This document shows positions 9,761 through 21,796 of a stretch of DNA of 64,000 nt, in pieces. The notes below the pieces were generated by a model. It ran no database searches, was not told the DNA's origin, and worked only from the letters and a program-made list of their open reading frames with translations. How positions within the stretch are numbered: position 1 is the stretch's first letter; each line of letters begins with the position of its first letter. Source of the stretch: Photorhabdus sp. CRCIA-P01. Lineage in GTDB: Bacteria; Pseudomonadota; Gammaproteobacteria; Enterobacterales; Enterobacteriaceae. The position numbers and the translations under genes are program-made. Location: the NCBI RefSeq assembly GCF_003545805.1, contig NZ_NMQR01000016.1:1-64000 (forward strand), in the 5' to 3' direction.

Positions 9761-11703
9761 TGGATGCGTTACTTGAGCTGAAAGGTATCGAGCGCAGCTA
9801 TCCCGCTGGCGAGCAACAGGTAAAAGTTCTGGATGATGTCACCTTGTCTATTCATGCTGGTGAGATGATTGCCATTATCGGCGCGTCGGGTTCGGGTAAA
9901 TCGACACTGATGAATATTCTTGGTTGTCTTGATAAACCCAGTCAAGGTGAATACCGGGTTGCAGGGCAGAATATTGCCGAACTGAGTGATGATGAACTGG
10001 CCGCACTGAGGCGGGAACATTTTGGCTTTATTTTTCAGCGTTATCATTTGCTGACTCATTTGACCGCTGAACAGAATGTGGAAATTCCTGCTATTTACTC
10101 AGGAGTCTCTAAAGCAGCACGTCGCCAGAGAGCCATAGAGTTACTTGGTCGTTTGGGGCTTGAAGAGAGAACCTACTATCGTCCGGGGCAGCTCTCTGGT
10201 GGACAGCAGCAGAGGGTTAGTATCGCCAGGGCGTTGATGAACGGTGGTCAGGTCATTTTGGCTGATGAACCAACAGGAGCGTTGGATAGCCATTCCGGCG
10301 AAGAGGTAATGGCTATCCTCAAACAATTGTGTGAACAGGGGCATACCGTCATTATTGTCACTCATGATCCGACAATCGCGGCGCAGGCGCAGCGCATTAT
10401 CGAGATTAAGGATGGCCATATTATGAGTGACTCTGGTACGCAAATAAGCAAAAAAGTGGCTAAAGTGCCGTCGTTAATATCAAAAATATCTTCGATACGT
10501 CAGACCATTGGGCGGTTTAATGAAGCTCTATTTATGGCATGGCGAGCAATGGTTGCCAATAAAATGCGAACTTTACTGACCATGTTGGGGATTATCATTG
10601 GTATTGCCTCTGTCGTGACTATTTTGGTTATCGGAGATGCGGCTAGGGCATCAGTGTTATCTGGTATTAAAGAGATTGCGACGAACACCATTGATATTTA
10701 TCCGGGAGAAGATTTTGGCACTGTTGATCCGGTTAGCGAGCAGGCGCTGAAAATAGCGGATGCGGATGCGATTAAAGCGCAGCCCTATATTCTGGCGGTT
10801 TCACCAGAAGTTGAGGGGCAAATGCGCCTTCGTAAAGGGAACATTGATGTCTCTTCTAGAGTGATTGGCGTTGGTGATGAATATTTTCAGGTTTATGCCT
10901 TGCGTTTTGCTCAGGGAATGGGGTTCTCATTAGATATGATACGTCGTCAGGGGCAAGTTGTGGTTATTGATAAAAATACCCAGCGTAAGCTGTTTCCTCA
11001 CCAGAAAAATGTGATTGGGGAGGTGATCCTGGTGGGTAATATGCCGGCCACGATTGTAGGGGTGATAGCTGATAGGAAATCTGTATTTAGCAGTAGCAAA
11101 TTATTATATGTTTGGGTGCCTTATAGCACGATGGCCAGCCGTCTGATGAACCGGAATTATTTGGATTCAATTACTATCAGAATAAAGGATGGTTATGACT
11201 CTAAGGATATAGAAAAGAAGATTGTTCAGTTGCTCACTTTACGTCACGGTAAAAAGGATATTTTCACCAATAATGTGGACATGCTGGTAAAAACGGCGGA
11301 AAAAACAGCCCATACTTTACAGCTATTTTTGACGATGGTGGCGGTAATTTCACTGATCGTTGGCGGTATTGGTGTCATGAATATTATGTTAGTTTCGGTG
11401 ACAGAACGAACAAGAGAGATTGGTATCCGTATGGCAGTCGGGGCCAGAACCAGCGATGTGATGCAGCAATTTCTGATAGAAGCTATTTTGGTTTGTTTGG
11501 TCGGTGGTGTTTTGGGCATTGCTCTCTCTTATATGATTGCATTTATTGCTCAACTGGCGCTCCCCGGCTGGAGTTTTGTTTTCCAACCTATTGCTTTACT
11601 CAGTGCTTTCGCCTGTTCTACCGCGATTGGAGTGATATTTGGGTTTTTGCCGGCCCGTAATGCTGCTCGGCTTGATCCAATAGAAGCTTTGGCAAGAGAA
11701 TAA
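9760..11703 (+). CDS. macB: Macrolide/toxin export ATP-binding permease MacB
   Basis: 647-residue ABC exporter. The N-terminal ATPase shows Walker A (Gly-Ala-Ser-Gly-Ser-Gly-Lys-Ser), Leu-Ser-Gly-Gly-Gln-Gln-Gln-Arg and Asp-Glu-Pro-Thr-Gly-Ala-Leu-Asp. A membrane helix near residue 275, a large periplasmic MacB_PCD domain (about 295-500) and an FtsX-type domain with three C-terminal helices follow. The Glu-Arg-Thr-Arg-Glu-Ile-Gly-Ile-Arg loop is typical. It works with MacA and the outer-membrane channel TolC, which is not in this window. Confidence 0.96.
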   Translation: MDALLELKGIERSYPAGEQQVKVLDDVTLSIHAGEMIAIIGASGSGKSTLMNILGCLDKPSQGEYRVAGQNIAELSDDELAALRREHFGFIFQRYHLLTHLTAEQNVEIPAIYSGVSKAARRQRAIELLGRLGLEERTYYRPGQLSGGQQQRVSIARALMNGGQVILADEPTGALDSHSGEEVMAILKQLCEQGHTVIIVTHDPTIAAQAQRIIEIKDGHIMSDSGTQISKKVAKVPSLISKISSIRQTIGRFNEALFMAWRAMVANKMRTLLTMLGIIIGIASVVTILVIGDAARASVLSGIKEIATNTIDIYPGEDFGTVDPVSEQALKIADADAIKAQPYILAVSPEVEGQMRLRKGNIDVSSRVIGVGDEYFQVYALRFAQGMGFSLDMIRRQGQVVVIDKNTQRKLFPHQKNVIGEVILVGNMPATIVGVIADRKSVFSSSKLLYVWVPYSTMASRLMNRNYLDSITIRIKDGYDSKDIEKKIVQLLTLRHGKKDIFTNNVDMLVKTAEKTAHTLQLFLTMVAVISLIVGGIGVMNIMLVSVTERTREIGIRMAVGARTSDVMQQFLIEAILVCLVGGVLGIALSYMIAFIAQLALPGWSFVFQPIALLSAFACSTAIGVIFGFLPARNAARLDPIEALARE

Positions 11704-11717
11704 GCGGAAATAATATG

Positions 11718-11743
11718 ACGCCGCGGGTAATGGCCTGCGGCGT
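11718..11743 (+). terminator. GC-rich hairpin after macB
   Basis: ACGCCGCGGG pairs with CCTGCGGCGT around a six-base loop (one G-T pair). It sits 15 bp after the macB stop and is the only GC-rich inverted repeat between macB and convergent cspD. There is no good T run, so it may act as an RNA-stabilising hairpin and not a classical terminator. Confidence 0.5.
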
Positions 11744-11783
11744 ATGAAAATAATACCTGGTTATGACCCACAGGCCAGGCTAT

Positions 11784-12005
11784 TTAGCCTTTGGGTTGGT
11801 TTTCAAGAGGAACAATAATACTGGCATGATTTCCCTTTGGTCCTTGGTGAACGCTGAAATTCACCTTTTGGCCCGCTTTCAGCGTCCGGTAACCGTCCAT
11901 CTGAATGGTTGAGTAATGAGCGAATATATCTTCTCCGCCGCTTGCCGGGCAAATAAACCCAAACCCCTTGGCATTATTGAACCACTTAACAGTACCTGTC
12001 TCCAT
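11784..12005 (-). CDS. cspD: Cold-shock-like protein CspD
   Basis: 73-residue cold-shock-domain protein. The RNP1-like Lys-Gly-Phe-Gly-Phe-Ile and RNP2-like Asp-Ile-Phe-Ala-His-Tyr motifs are present. In E. coli CspD is a stationary-phase inhibitor of DNA replication that binds single-stranded DNA. The beginning Met-Glu-Thr-Gly-Thr-Val-Lys-Trp-Phe-Asn and the preceding GAGGGATG fix the start at 12005, not at an upstream ATG that would add 22 unrelated residues. Divergent from clpS, as in E. coli. Confidence 0.94.
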   Translation of the reverse strand: METGTVKWFNNAKGFGFICPASGGEDIFAHYSTIQMDGYRTLKAGQKVNFSVHQGPKGNHASIIVPLENQPKG

Positions 12006-12350
12006 ACTTCTACATCCCTCGTTTAATGATTTCGGTTGAGATGAGCCATTTAATATAACAGTCGTAAACAATCACATGTAAACAGTGACATTATCTATGT
12101 TTGTTTACAAAACATACTGTAGTAAAAATCAAATTCTCGTCAAGTACAGAACAAATGTCTGGTTGTTTTGAATGACTAAAGTTTGATATAGATAACGATA
12201 TGAGTTTCGTTCATGCACCTTTATATGCCGAGTTTTCATAGGGGAATAGTCTGTGGTAAAAGGAGTTGCCCAGATAATGATAAGATAAATGGCAACATAA
12301 TTTATTTGCTGGCAGTGGCTGGTATTAGAGATTAATCCGTTGGGAAAATA
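12006..12350. other. cspD-clpS divergent intergenic region
   Basis: AT-rich region of about 345 bp that must hold the cspD and clpSA promoters. A stop-free minus-strand run overlapping the clpS start (12129-12410) has no plausible protein features and I do not count it as a gene. Confidence 0.5.
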
Positions 12351-12671
12351 ATGAACGAGTATCATAACAGTTTGAAAACTAAGGAATCTGTTAAGAGTGA
12401 GCGACAGCAAAAATTGCAGCCGCCATCAATGTATCAGGTCATTCTTAACAATGATGATTACACTCCGATGGAGTTTGTAGTTGACGTATTACGAAAGTTC
12501 TTTTCTTATGAGATTGAACGGGCAACACAATTAATGTTGGATGTCCATTATCAAGGGAAGGCTGTTTGTGGGGTTTATACTGCTGAGGTGGCAGAAACTA
12601 AAACAGCCCAGGTAAATATGTATGCCAGGGAGCACGGGCATCCATTACTTTGTACGCTGGAAAAAGTCTGA
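12351..12671 (+). CDS. clpS: ATP-dependent Clp protease adaptor ClpS
   Basis: 106-residue adaptor that binds N-degron substrates and the N-domain of ClpA, directing N-end-rule substrates to ClpAP. The ClpS core is evident: [12 protein letters not shown] (N-degron pocket) and the His-Tyr-Gln-Gly-Lys-Ala segment. It is followed after 32 bp by clpA, the conserved operon arrangement. The aat gene, which creates N-degrons, is only 3 kb away. Confidence 0.96.
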   Translation: MNEYHNSLKTKESVKSERQQKLQPPSMYQVILNNDDYTPMEFVVDVLRKFFSYEIERATQLMLDVHYQGKAVCGVYTAEVAETKTAQVNMYAREHGHPLLCTLEKV

Positions 12672-12703
12672 CCAGGTATACTGATTTTTAGGGGGAGGTG
12701 CTT

Positions 12704-14980
12704 ATGCTCAACCAAGAGCTTGAACTTAGTCTTAATATTGCCTTTGCTAAAGCACGGGATAACAGACACGAGTTTATGACCGTGGAGCACCTATTGCTGG
12801 CGTTGTTAAGCAATTCATCAGCGCGTGAAGCATTGGAAGCCTGCAAGGTCAATCTGGCTCAATTGCGTAAGGAGCTGGAGAATTTTATTTCACAAACGAC
12901 ACCGTTGTTACCTGAAAATGATGAGCGGGAGACTCAGCCGACGTTGAGCTTCCAACGTGTTCTTCAGCGCGCGGTATTTCATGTTCAATCCTCTGGGCGT
13001 TCAGAAGTTTCTGGTGCTAATGTGCTGGTGGCTATCTTTAGCGAACAGGAGTCTCAAGCGGCTTATTTGCTGCGTAAACATGATGTGAGTCGTCTGGACG
13101 TGGTGAATTTCATTTCTCACGGAACGCCAAAAGAGGATTCTGAATCGGATCATCAGGAGACAGGCACGCAATCAGCAGAAGAGCAGCTTACAGGTGATGA
13201 TCGGTTGGAAAATTTTACAACTAATCTTAATCAACTCGCTCAAAGAGGACAGATTGATCCATTGATTGGCCGCGAGGATGAGCTGGAAAGAACAATTCAG
13301 GTATTGTGTCGCCGCCGAAAAAACAACCCATTGTTGGTCGGAGAGTCGGGGGTTGGTAAGACAGCCATTGCAGAAGGGCTGGCGTGGCGGATTGTGCAAA
13401 AAGATGTACCGGAAGTGATGGCTGATTGTACGATTTATTCGCTGGATATTGGTTCATTGCTAGCGGGAACTAAATATCGTGGTGATTTTGAGAAGCGCTT
13501 CAAAGCATTGTTAAAAACCCTTGAGCAGGATAGAAAAAGTATTCTATTTATAGATGAAATCCATACCATTATCGGTGCGGGGGCTGCGTCAGGGGGGCAG
13601 GTCGATGCGGCTAATCTGATTAAGCCATTGTTGTCCAGTGGACGTATTAGAGTGATTGGTTCTACGACCTATCATGAATTCAGTAATATTTTTGAAAAAG
13701 ATCGGGCGTTAGCGCGTCGTTTTCAGAAGATTGATATTGTTGAGCCTTCACCCGAAGAGACTGTACAGATTATTAGAGGGTTGCGGCCAAAATATGAGGC
13801 GCACCATGATGTACGTTATACCACGAAAGCTATCCGTGCCGCGGTTGATTTATCAGTGAAATACATTACTGATCGTCACTTACCGGATAAGGCGATCGAT
13901 GTGATCGATGAAGCTGGGGCGCGTACCCGTCTGGTGCCGATTAGTCGTCGTAAAAAAACGATTAATGTGTCGGATATTGAATTCGTCGTTGCCCGAATTG
14001 CCCGGATTCCTGAAAAAACCGTTTCTGCCAGTGATAAAGATGTCCTAAGAACACTAGATGAGCGGCTGAAAATGTTGGTATTCGGTCAGAATACCGCGAT
14101 TGCGGCATTGACCGAAGCCATTAAGATGAGTCGTGCAGGGTTGGGGCAGGATAATAAACCGGTGGGTTCTTTCCTACTTGCAGGTCCGACAGGCGTAGGG
14201 AAAACGGAAGTCACCGTACAGCTTGCTAAAGTGCTGAATATCAAATTATTGCGTTTTGATATGTCAGAATATATGGAGCGCCATACAGTAAGTCGTTTAA
14301 TTGGCGCGCCACCGGGATATGTTGGTTTTGATCAAGGAGGATTGCTGACGGATGCTGTGATTAAACATCCTCATTCAGTATTGCTGCTTGATGAGATTGA
14401 AAAAGCACATCCAGATGTATTTAACCTGTTATTGCAAGTTATGGATAACGGTACTCTGACTGATAACAATGGGCGCAAAGCGGATTTTCGTAACGTCATT
14501 TTAGTCATGACAACGAATGCGGGTGTACGTGAAACACAGCGCAAATCCATTGGATTTAAGCAGCAGGATAACAACTCTGATGCAATGGAAGAAATTAAGA
14601 AGGTGTTTACACCGGAATTTCGTAACCGTCTTGATGGCATCATCTGGTTTAATACGCTTTCTATTGAAGTCATTCAACAGGTAGTTGATAAGTTCATTGT
14701 CGTCTTGCAAGCACAATTGGATGAAAAAGGCGTTTCGTTGGAGGTCAGTGCGGATGCTCGTCAATGGTTATGTGATAAAGGCTATGATAAAGCAATGGGT
14801 GCTCGTCCAATGGCACGGGTTATTCAGGATAGCTTGAAAAAACCGTTGGCAAATGAACTCCTGTTCGGCTCATTAGTTCACGGTGGCTCAGTGAGTATTG
14901 GCTTGGATAAGGCAAAACGCATACTGACCTACGATTTCAGCAGTGCTTATAAGCAGAAGCCGGAAGATGTAGTGCACTAA
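12704..14980 (+). CDS. clpA: ATP-dependent Clp protease ATP-binding subunit ClpA
   Basis: AAA+ unfoldase of 758 residues, partner of ClpP. It has a double Clp N-domain (about 1-145), first ATPase domain with Walker A Gly-Glu-Ser-Gly-Val-Gly-Lys-Thr, and second ATPase domain with Gly-Pro-Thr-Gly-Val-Gly-Lys-Thr and a Leu-Leu-Leu-Asp-Glu-Ile-Glu-Lys Walker B. The start at ATG 12704 gives Met-Leu-Asn-Gln-Glu-Leu-Glu as in E. coli and has a GGGGGAGG site upstream; the GTG at 12698 overlaps that site. Confidence 0.96.
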   Translation: MLNQELELSLNIAFAKARDNRHEFMTVEHLLLALLSNSSAREALEACKVNLAQLRKELENFISQTTPLLPENDERETQPTLSFQRVLQRAVFHVQSSGRSEVSGANVLVAIFSEQESQAAYLLRKHDVSRLDVVNFISHGTPKEDSESDHQETGTQSAEEQLTGDDRLENFTTNLNQLAQRGQIDPLIGREDELERTIQVLCRRRKNNPLLVGESGVGKTAIAEGLAWRIVQKDVPEVMADCTIYSLDIGSLLAGTKYRGDFEKRFKALLKTLEQDRKSILFIDEIHTIIGAGAASGGQVDAANLIKPLLSSGRIRVIGSTTYHEFSNIFEKDRALARRFQKIDIVEPSPEETVQIIRGLRPKYEAHHDVRYTTKAIRAAVDLSVKYITDRHLPDKAIDVIDEAGARTRLVPISRRKKTINVSDIEFVVARIARIPEKTVSASDKDVLRTLDERLKMLVFGQNTAIAALTEAIKMSRAGLGQDNKPVGSFLLAGPTGVGKTEVTVQLAKVLNIKLLRFDMSEYMERHTVSRLIGAPPGYVGFDQGGLLTDAVIKHPHSVLLLDEIEKAHPDVFNLLLQVMDNGTLTDNNGRKADFRNVILVMTTNAGVRETQRKSIGFKQQDNNSDAMEEIKKVFTPEFRNRLDGIIWFNTLSIEVIQQVVDKFIVVLQAQLDEKGVSLEVSADARQWLCDKGYDKAMGARPMARVIQDSLKKPLANELLFGSLVHGGSVSIGLDKAKRILTYDFSSAYKQKPEDVVH

Positions 14981-14990
14981 TAGAAGAACG

Positions 14991-15042
14991 ACACCACAGG
15001 TGAATACAACGTTGTTAAATACAAAGTTGCTACCTGTGGTGT
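14991..15042 (+). terminator. Long inverted repeat after clpA
   Basis: ACACCACAGGT (14991-15001) pairs perfectly with ACCTGTGGTGT (15032-15042), with an inner imperfect CAACGTTG/CAAAGTTG stem. It lies between convergent clpA and infA and probably terminates one or both transcripts. A clear T run is lacking. E. coli has tRNA-Ser (serW) between these two genes; none is present here. Confidence 0.55.
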
Positions 15043-15064
15043 AATACTTGAAAACGGTAATGAA

Positions 15065-15283
<219 letters not shown>

Positions 15284-15439
15284 CTAATCCTCTAAGTTTA
15301 ATAACCATCGTTTTTAACGGGCAAGATAATGCCGAAAAACCCTCATTATGTAAAGGAATGTTGTATTTTAACCCGCTATTTTGCAAATAGTGCATAGTGA
15401 TATTTATGTTATCAGCAACATGAATCGGTCAAATGTTGA

Positions 15440-16132
15440 TTATAATTCCAGTACTTGTTGTAACCAGCAATCAGGTTTTAATGACCGATTTCTGAATTGA
15501 TAAAGATACTGAATAAATTCTTCCCTGGGAATCTCTTTTGCTCCCAGTGAAGCTGTGTGATGGTTAAGCACTTGGCAGTCCAGTAGTTCACCACCGTGTC
15601 GCAGAAAATGGTGATAGAAGGCAATGAGCGCACATTTGGATGCGTTCTCCATTCTGCTGAACATAGACTCACCGCAGAAGAGTGTGCCGACGCTGACACC
15701 GTACAAACCACCAACAATCCGCTCATTGTGCCAGACTTCTACTGAATGTGCTTGTCCTGTCTGATGTAATTTTTTATAACCTTGTTGGATATCCTTGCCT
15801 ATCCATGTTCCTTCCTGCCGTTGAGCGCAGAAATGAACTACCTGTTCAAAAGCATGATTTACCGTAATATGGTATGGGGGATTGCGCAGAAACCGGCGGA
15901 GCGTTCGGCCGATATGCAGTTCACTCGGAATGATTACCGCACGTGGATCGGGGGACCACCAAAGTGGCATTTCACTGGGTAAAAACCAGGGAAAAATCCC
16001 TTGATGATAGGCTGCATTTAATCGATTAGCAGATAAATCCCCCCCTACCGCCAGTAGGCCATTAGGCTCCGTTAATGCCTCTTTTGGGTGAGGGAAATCA
16101 TATGAATCAGCATCCAGTTGAATTATTGGCAT
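15440..16132 (-). CDS. aat: Leucyl/phenylalanyl-tRNA-protein transferase
   Basis: 230-residue cytosolic enzyme that adds Leu or Phe from charged tRNA to N-terminal Arg or Lys of proteins, creating substrates for ClpS-ClpAP. Characteristic segments are [17 protein letters not shown] and Trp-Trp-Ser-Pro-Asp-Pro-Arg near the N-terminus, and Gly-Glu-Ser-Met-Phe-Ser further on. It begins only 6 bp after the cydC stop, so it is probably cotranscribed with cydDC. Confidence 0.96.
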   Translation of the reverse strand: MPIIQLDADSYDFPHPKEALTEPNGLLAVGGDLSANRLNAAYHQGIFPWFLPSEMPLWWSPDPRAVIIPSELHIGRTLRRFLRNPPYHITVNHAFEQVVHFCAQRQEGTWIGKDIQQGYKKLHQTGQAHSVEVWHNERIVGGLYGVSVGTLFCGESMFSRMENASKCALIAFYHHFLRHGGELLDCQVLNHHTASLGAKEIPREEFIQYLYQFRNRSLKPDCWLQQVLEL

Positions 16133-16138
16133 CGTGTG

Positions 16139-17887
16139 TTATTGCCCCGGTTCAAGACAAATCTGATGTTGCCGCTGATAAAACTGATAATAGCGACCTT
16201 GCTGAGCCAGTAATTCATCATGCTGCCCTTGTTCAATAATGGTGCCGCCATCCATGACGTAAATACGGTCCATATGGTCAAGTCCGTACAGGCGGTGGGT
16301 GACAATAATTAATGACTTATGCTGACAATGTTGACGCAGTAGAGATAGAATTTGCTGTTCAGTATCCGCATCAAGCCCTTCAGTAGGTTCATCCAGTAAC
16401 ATCAGTGGCGCCGAGTGCAGTAATGCTCTGGCAATTCCTAAGCGGCGCTGTTCACCGCCTGACAATTGACGACCGCCTTCGCCCATCCAGCAGTTTAGTC
16501 CCTCATTGGTTTCCAGTAGATTGCTTAAACCTACCTGTTTCAGCACAGTTTCTAGTTCATTATCGGTTGCATTTGGTTTTGCCAGTAATAAATTCTGTCG
16601 TAAAGTATGACTGAACACATGCACACGTTGTGAAACAACCGATATCATACTGCGCAGAGTTGATTCGTCATAAGCAGTAATAGGATACTGATTCAGACAG
16701 ATTGAGCCTGAATCGGTATCCCAGGCCCGGGTCAGTAATTGTAGCAAGGTAGATTTACCACAACCGGTTTTGCCTAACAGCGCGATATGTTCCCCAGCTT
16801 TCAAGCAGAGAGAAATATTTTTCAGGACGGCCATTGACTGATCAGGATAAGTGAAACTGATATTTTTGATATCAATACTGGCTTGCGCTGAACTTTCCGG
16901 CCCTGATGTAGGAAACATTACTTCCGGTTCTTGTTGCATCAATTGAGCAACACGGGTTGCAGAGGTAATGACTTGTCCTAGATGTTGGAATGCAACAGTG
17001 ACAGGGCCCAGGGTTTCAAACGCGGCAAGAGAACAGAAGACAAACAGTGCGATTAATGCCCCCGGCTGACTGTTTCCCCCCACGCTGTTAGCTGCCAGCC
17101 ATAAGATCAATGTGACAGTCATACCGGTGGCAAAAATCATGATTGCCTGTGACAAGCCGGTTAGGTTCGCTTGCTGTTGCTGGCGTCTTAACCAACGTGA
17201 CTCGATATCAGCCATTGACTTGCGGAAACGGCCAGCAGCACCGAATACCATCAATTCGGCTTGCCCTTGCAATGCCGCTGTGAGTTGGGTGCGGTATTGA
17301 CCACGCAGAATAGTCAGATCGCGGCCAACGGATTTACCTGTGTTATAAAATACCAATGGCAGCAGGATCAACAGAGCCAGCATAATACCGCCAAGGGTAT
17401 AGGCTAATGTGAGATCCAGAAATCCAAGACTGAAAGTGAGGACCATGATAACGATAAGAGCTGATAATATCGGCGAAATCACCCGTAAATAGAGATGATC
17501 CAATGTTTCAACATCAGCAACTAGCCGGTTTAATAATTCACCGTGGCGAAAACGCGCTATTCCTCCCGGTGAAAGTGGCAAAATTTTCTGAAAGGCAAAA
17601 ACCCGTAAATGTGCCAATACCCGGAAAGTGGCATCATGGCTAACCAACCGTTCAGCATAGCGCCCGGTAGTTCGAAGAATGGCAGCGCCACGGACACCGG
17701 CAGCCGGTAGCATATAGTTGAATGTATAACCAGAAAAACCGGCTAGTGCCGCGCCTGCAAGGAACCAGCCAGAGAGGGTCAGTAAACTTATGCTGGCGAG
17801 TAGCGTAACAATGGTTAGAACCATGCCTAAACTGATAAGAAACCAATGACGGCGATAGAGCGCCAGAAAAGGAAGCAATACCCGCAT
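16139..17887 (-). CDS. cydC: Heterodimeric ABC exporter subunit CydC
   Basis: 582-residue fused membrane-ATPase subunit. Six transmembrane helices in the first 300 residues are followed by Walker A Gly-Lys-Thr-Gly-Cys-Gly-Lys-Ser, the signature Leu-Ser-Gly-Gly-Glu-Gln-Arg-Arg and Walker B Leu-Leu-Asp-Glu-Pro-Thr-Glu-Gly. CydDC is needed for assembly of cytochrome bd oxidase and periplasmic c-type cytochromes; export of glutathione and cysteine has been reported, and heme binding is known. cydC follows cydD by 2 bp. Confidence 0.95.
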   Translation of the reverse strand: MRVLLPFLALYRRHWFLISLGMVLTIVTLLASISLLTLSGWFLAGAALAGFSGYTFNYMLPAAGVRGAAILRTTGRYAERLVSHDATFRVLAHLRVFAFQKILPLSPGGIARFRHGELLNRLVADVETLDHLYLRVISPILSALIVIMVLTFSLGFLDLTLAYTLGGIMLALLILLPLVFYNTGKSVGRDLTILRGQYRTQLTAALQGQAELMVFGAAGRFRKSMADIESRWLRRQQQQANLTGLSQAIMIFATGMTVTLILWLAANSVGGNSQPGALIALFVFCSLAAFETLGPVTVAFQHLGQVITSATRVAQLMQQEPEVMFPTSGPESSAQASIDIKNISFTYPDQSMAVLKNISLCLKAGEHIALLGKTGCGKSTLLQLLTRAWDTDSGSICLNQYPITAYDESTLRSMISVVSQRVHVFSHTLRQNLLLAKPNATDNELETVLKQVGLSNLLETNEGLNCWMGEGGRQLSGGEQRRLGIARALLHSAPLMLLDEPTEGLDADTEQQILSLLRQHCQHKSLIIVTHRLYGLDHMDRIYVMDGGTIIEQGQHDELLAQQGRYYQFYQRQHQICLEPGQ

Positions 17888-17889
17888 AA

Positions 17890-19659
17890 TTACAGCTCCT
17901 CACTTCGATGGGATAACAGACGGGTGAATACCCCTTGAGATTGGCTTAGCGTCTGGTAATCTCCCTGTTCAATAATTAATCCCTTTTCCATGACCCAAAT
18001 CTGATCATATTTCAGCGTTTCTTCCAATTGATGGGTAACTAACAGGGTTGTCTGATGATGAGATACCTGATTGAGTGTTTCCATCACCTGTTGTTCGCTA
18101 TGCGCATCCAGGCTGGCGGCAGGCTCATCCAGTAATAATAACCGGCAAGGTTTCAATAGGGCACGGGCAACAGCGATACGTTGGGCCTGACCAACGGATA
18201 ATCGTGCTGCATTATCACCGATGATCGTATTCAGCCCATCGGGTAAATCGTGAATAAATTCGGTGACGTATGCTTGTTCCATAACCTGATGGATTTGTTG
18301 TTGATTGGCATTAGGTTGGTTCAGACGAATATTATCAAGCAAAGTCTGCTCAGGCAGATGTGGATTTTGTCCAATCCAACTCAGTTGATTACGCCATCTT
18401 TGTTGATCCAACTCACGCAGTTCGGTGCCATTAATTTGCATTGAACCACGATAGGGCAGGAACCCTAACAGTAAATTCAAGAGGGAACTTTTACCTGCTC
18501 CGCTTTGACCAACTAATGCCACCCGTTGATTTTTCTCTATAGTAAAATTCAACGGGCCAGCAAGCTGGTTGCCATCGTGGGCCAAAATTTCCAGATTATT
18601 AGCAATGATGGTCAACGGATCTTGGGGGTTTAGTGTTTTATCACCACCGGCAGGTGCACGTTCGCCATCACTGCTCAATAACGTCACTAATGCTTCGGCG
18701 GCGCCAACTGCCTGTGCTTTGGCGTGATAATAAGCACCCAGATCGCGCAATGGCTGGAAAAATTCTGGGGCGAGGGTTAACACCAGAAAACCGGCAAACA
18801 GGGTAACGCCCATCCCGTAACTGCCAAAATTAAGCTCACCCAGATAGGAGAAACCGAAATAGACAGCGACAACAGCAATAGAAATGGCGGCAAAGAATTC
18901 CAGCACCGCGGAAGAGAGGAATGCTAATCTTAGTACTTCCATCGTCCTGCAACGGAAGTTTTCGGTGGATTCGCTGATTTGTTGTGCTTCTGCTTTGCCG
19001 CGATAAAACAAGCGCAGCGTTTCCAGCCCACGTAGCCTATCAAGAAAATTACCGCTTAACCGCCCTAGTGCGACAAAATTACGCCGATTAGCATCTGCGG
19101 CGCCTAAACCAACCAGCGCCATAAACAGAGGAATCAGGGGAGCAGTAGCGAATAAAATGAGTCCGGCGGCCCAGTTAACAGGGAAGAGGGTGATCAGGAT
19201 AAGAATAGGGATTATGACGGCAAGAGACATCTGTGGCAGATAGCGGGAGTAATAATCCTGCATATCTTCTATCTGCTCAAGAATAATGGTTGCCCAGCTA
19301 CCGGCTGGTTTGCCTTTAACCCACATTGGGCCAAGTTGTTCCAGCTTATCTAATACCATGGCGCGGATTTTCTGACGCACGACTTTGCCACAGATAAAAC
19401 CGATACGTTCCCGAATAGCACTGATGATAGCTCGTAACGCAAAGGTAGCTGCTAGCAGCCAGAATTCATTCGTGATGTGCTCGCGTGGAAGATTATCCAT
19501 GATTAAAGCTTGCAGAATTGAGGCTAGTAGCCAGGCTTGAGTGATAATCAACAATCCACTGATTAAGCCAAATAACATGGACAGGCGGAGCCAGCGTTGG
19601 GCCGGGGCACTTTGCTGTTTCAGCCAGCGAACCAATTCATACTGTCTTGTTTTGTCCAT
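17890..19659 (-). CDS. cydD: Heterodimeric ABC exporter subunit CydD
   Basis: 589-residue partner of CydC, close to the 588 of E. coli. It has N-terminal membrane helices, then Walker A Gly-Gln-Ser-Gly-Ala-Gly-Lys-Ser, the altered signature Leu-Ser-Val-Gly-Gln-Ala-Gln-Arg and Leu-Leu-Leu-Asp-Glu-Pro-Ala-Ala-Ser-Leu-Asp. I start at ATG 19659 (Met-Asp-Lys-Thr-Arg-Gln, matching E. coli Met-Asn-Lys-Ser-Arg-Gln), although the Shine-Dalgarno there is poor. An ATG at 19731 would add 24 residues without family support. Confidence 0.93.
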   Translation of the reverse strand: MDKTRQYELVRWLKQQSAPAQRWLRLSMLFGLISGLLIITQAWLLASILQALIMDNLPREHITNEFWLLAATFALRAIISAIRERIGFICGKVVRQKIRAMVLDKLEQLGPMWVKGKPAGSWATIILEQIEDMQDYYSRYLPQMSLAVIIPILILITLFPVNWAAGLILFATAPLIPLFMALVGLGAADANRRNFVALGRLSGNFLDRLRGLETLRLFYRGKAEAQQISESTENFRCRTMEVLRLAFLSSAVLEFFAAISIAVVAVYFGFSYLGELNFGSYGMGVTLFAGFLVLTLAPEFFQPLRDLGAYYHAKAQAVGAAEALVTLLSSDGERAPAGGDKTLNPQDPLTIIANNLEILAHDGNQLAGPLNFTIEKNQRVALVGQSGAGKSSLLNLLLGFLPYRGSMQINGTELRELDQQRWRNQLSWIGQNPHLPEQTLLDNIRLNQPNANQQQIHQVMEQAYVTEFIHDLPDGLNTIIGDNAARLSVGQAQRIAVARALLKPCRLLLLDEPAASLDAHSEQQVMETLNQVSHHQTTLLVTHQLEETLKYDQIWVMEKGLIIEQGDYQTLSQSQGVFTRLLSHRSEEL

Positions 19660-19752
19660 AAGGAAAGATTCTAATTTAACAGGTGAGGGTAATGGTGTAC
19701 CAAAAGGCTGGCATATCCTATGTGTCAGCATCCTGCTGATATGTTACATGTT

Positions 19753-19778
19753 AAAAGGCGCTACCGAAATAGCGCCTT
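19753..19778 (-). terminator. Rho-independent terminator between trxB and cydD
   Basis: AAGGCGCTA (19755-19763) pairs with TAGCGCCTT (19770-19778) around CCGAAA. On the minus strand the stem is followed by TTTTAA. It lies 15 bp after the trxB stop, so trxB and cydDC-aat are probably separate units, with the cydD promoter in the short interval downstream. Confidence 0.82.
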
Positions 19779-19792
19779 GAAAGAAAAAGAAT

Positions 19793-21250
<1,458 letters not shown>

Positions 21251-21745
21251 ATGATAGATAATAAAAAACGTCCGGGAAAAGATCTTGATCGCATAGATCG
21301 TAATATCCTAAATGAGCTACAGAAAGATGGGCGAATTTCTAACGTAGAACTGTCTAAACGGGTAGGTTTGTCTCCAACCCCGTGCTTGGAGCGTGTTCGT
21401 CGTCTGGAACGCCAAGGATTTATTACTGGGTACACAGCATTGCTGAATCCTCACTATTTGGATGCATCTTTGCTGGTATTTGTTGAAATTACCTTAAACC
21501 GTGGCGCCCCAGATGTTTTTGAACAATTCAACGCTGCTGTACAAAAGTTGGAAGAGATTCAGGAGTGCCACTTAGTTTCCGGTGATTTCGACTATCTATT
21601 GAAAACCCGCGTACCAGACATGTCAGCTTATCGTAAGTTGCTAGGCGAAACTTTGTTGCGTTTGCCAGGTGTTAATGACACCCGCACATATGTTGTGATG
21701 GAAGAAGTTAAGCAGAGCAATCGTTTGGTCATTAAGACTCGCTAA
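21251..21745 (+). CDS. lrp: Leucine-responsive regulatory protein
   Basis: 164-residue Lrp/AsnC regulator. The N-terminal helix-turn-helix (about residues 12-60, Leu-Asp-Arg-Ile-Asp-Arg-Asn-Ile-Leu through Val-Gly-Leu-Ser-Pro-Thr-Pro-Cys) is followed by the RAM ligand-binding domain with the Gly-Asp-Phe-Asp-Tyr-Leu-Leu core. It is a global feast/famine regulator; in Photorhabdus and Xenorhabdus Lrp is known to influence symbiosis and virulence traits. Very near identity to E. coli Lrp is apparent throughout. Confidence 0.97.
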   Translation: MIDNKKRPGKDLDRIDRNILNELQKDGRISNVELSKRVGLSPTPCLERVRRLERQGFITGYTALLNPHYLDASLLVFVEITLNRGAPDVFEQFNAAVQKLEEIQECHLVSGDFDYLLKTRVPDMSAYRKLLGETLLRLPGVNDTRTYVVMEEVKQSNRLVIKTR

Positions 21746-21796
21746 AATCTTACCAAAAATGTACAGGTGCAAAACTGGAAAAACTTAGGTACACTC

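Noticed and set aside
12129..12410. 93-codon minus-strand frame between cspD and clpS
   Set aside because: It overlaps the clpS start, lacks a ribosome site and has no recognisable features.
14981..15064. Possible tRNA-Ser between clpA and infA as in E. coli
   Set aside because: The 84-bp gap forms a simple inverted repeat and has no tRNA arms or TTCGA loop.
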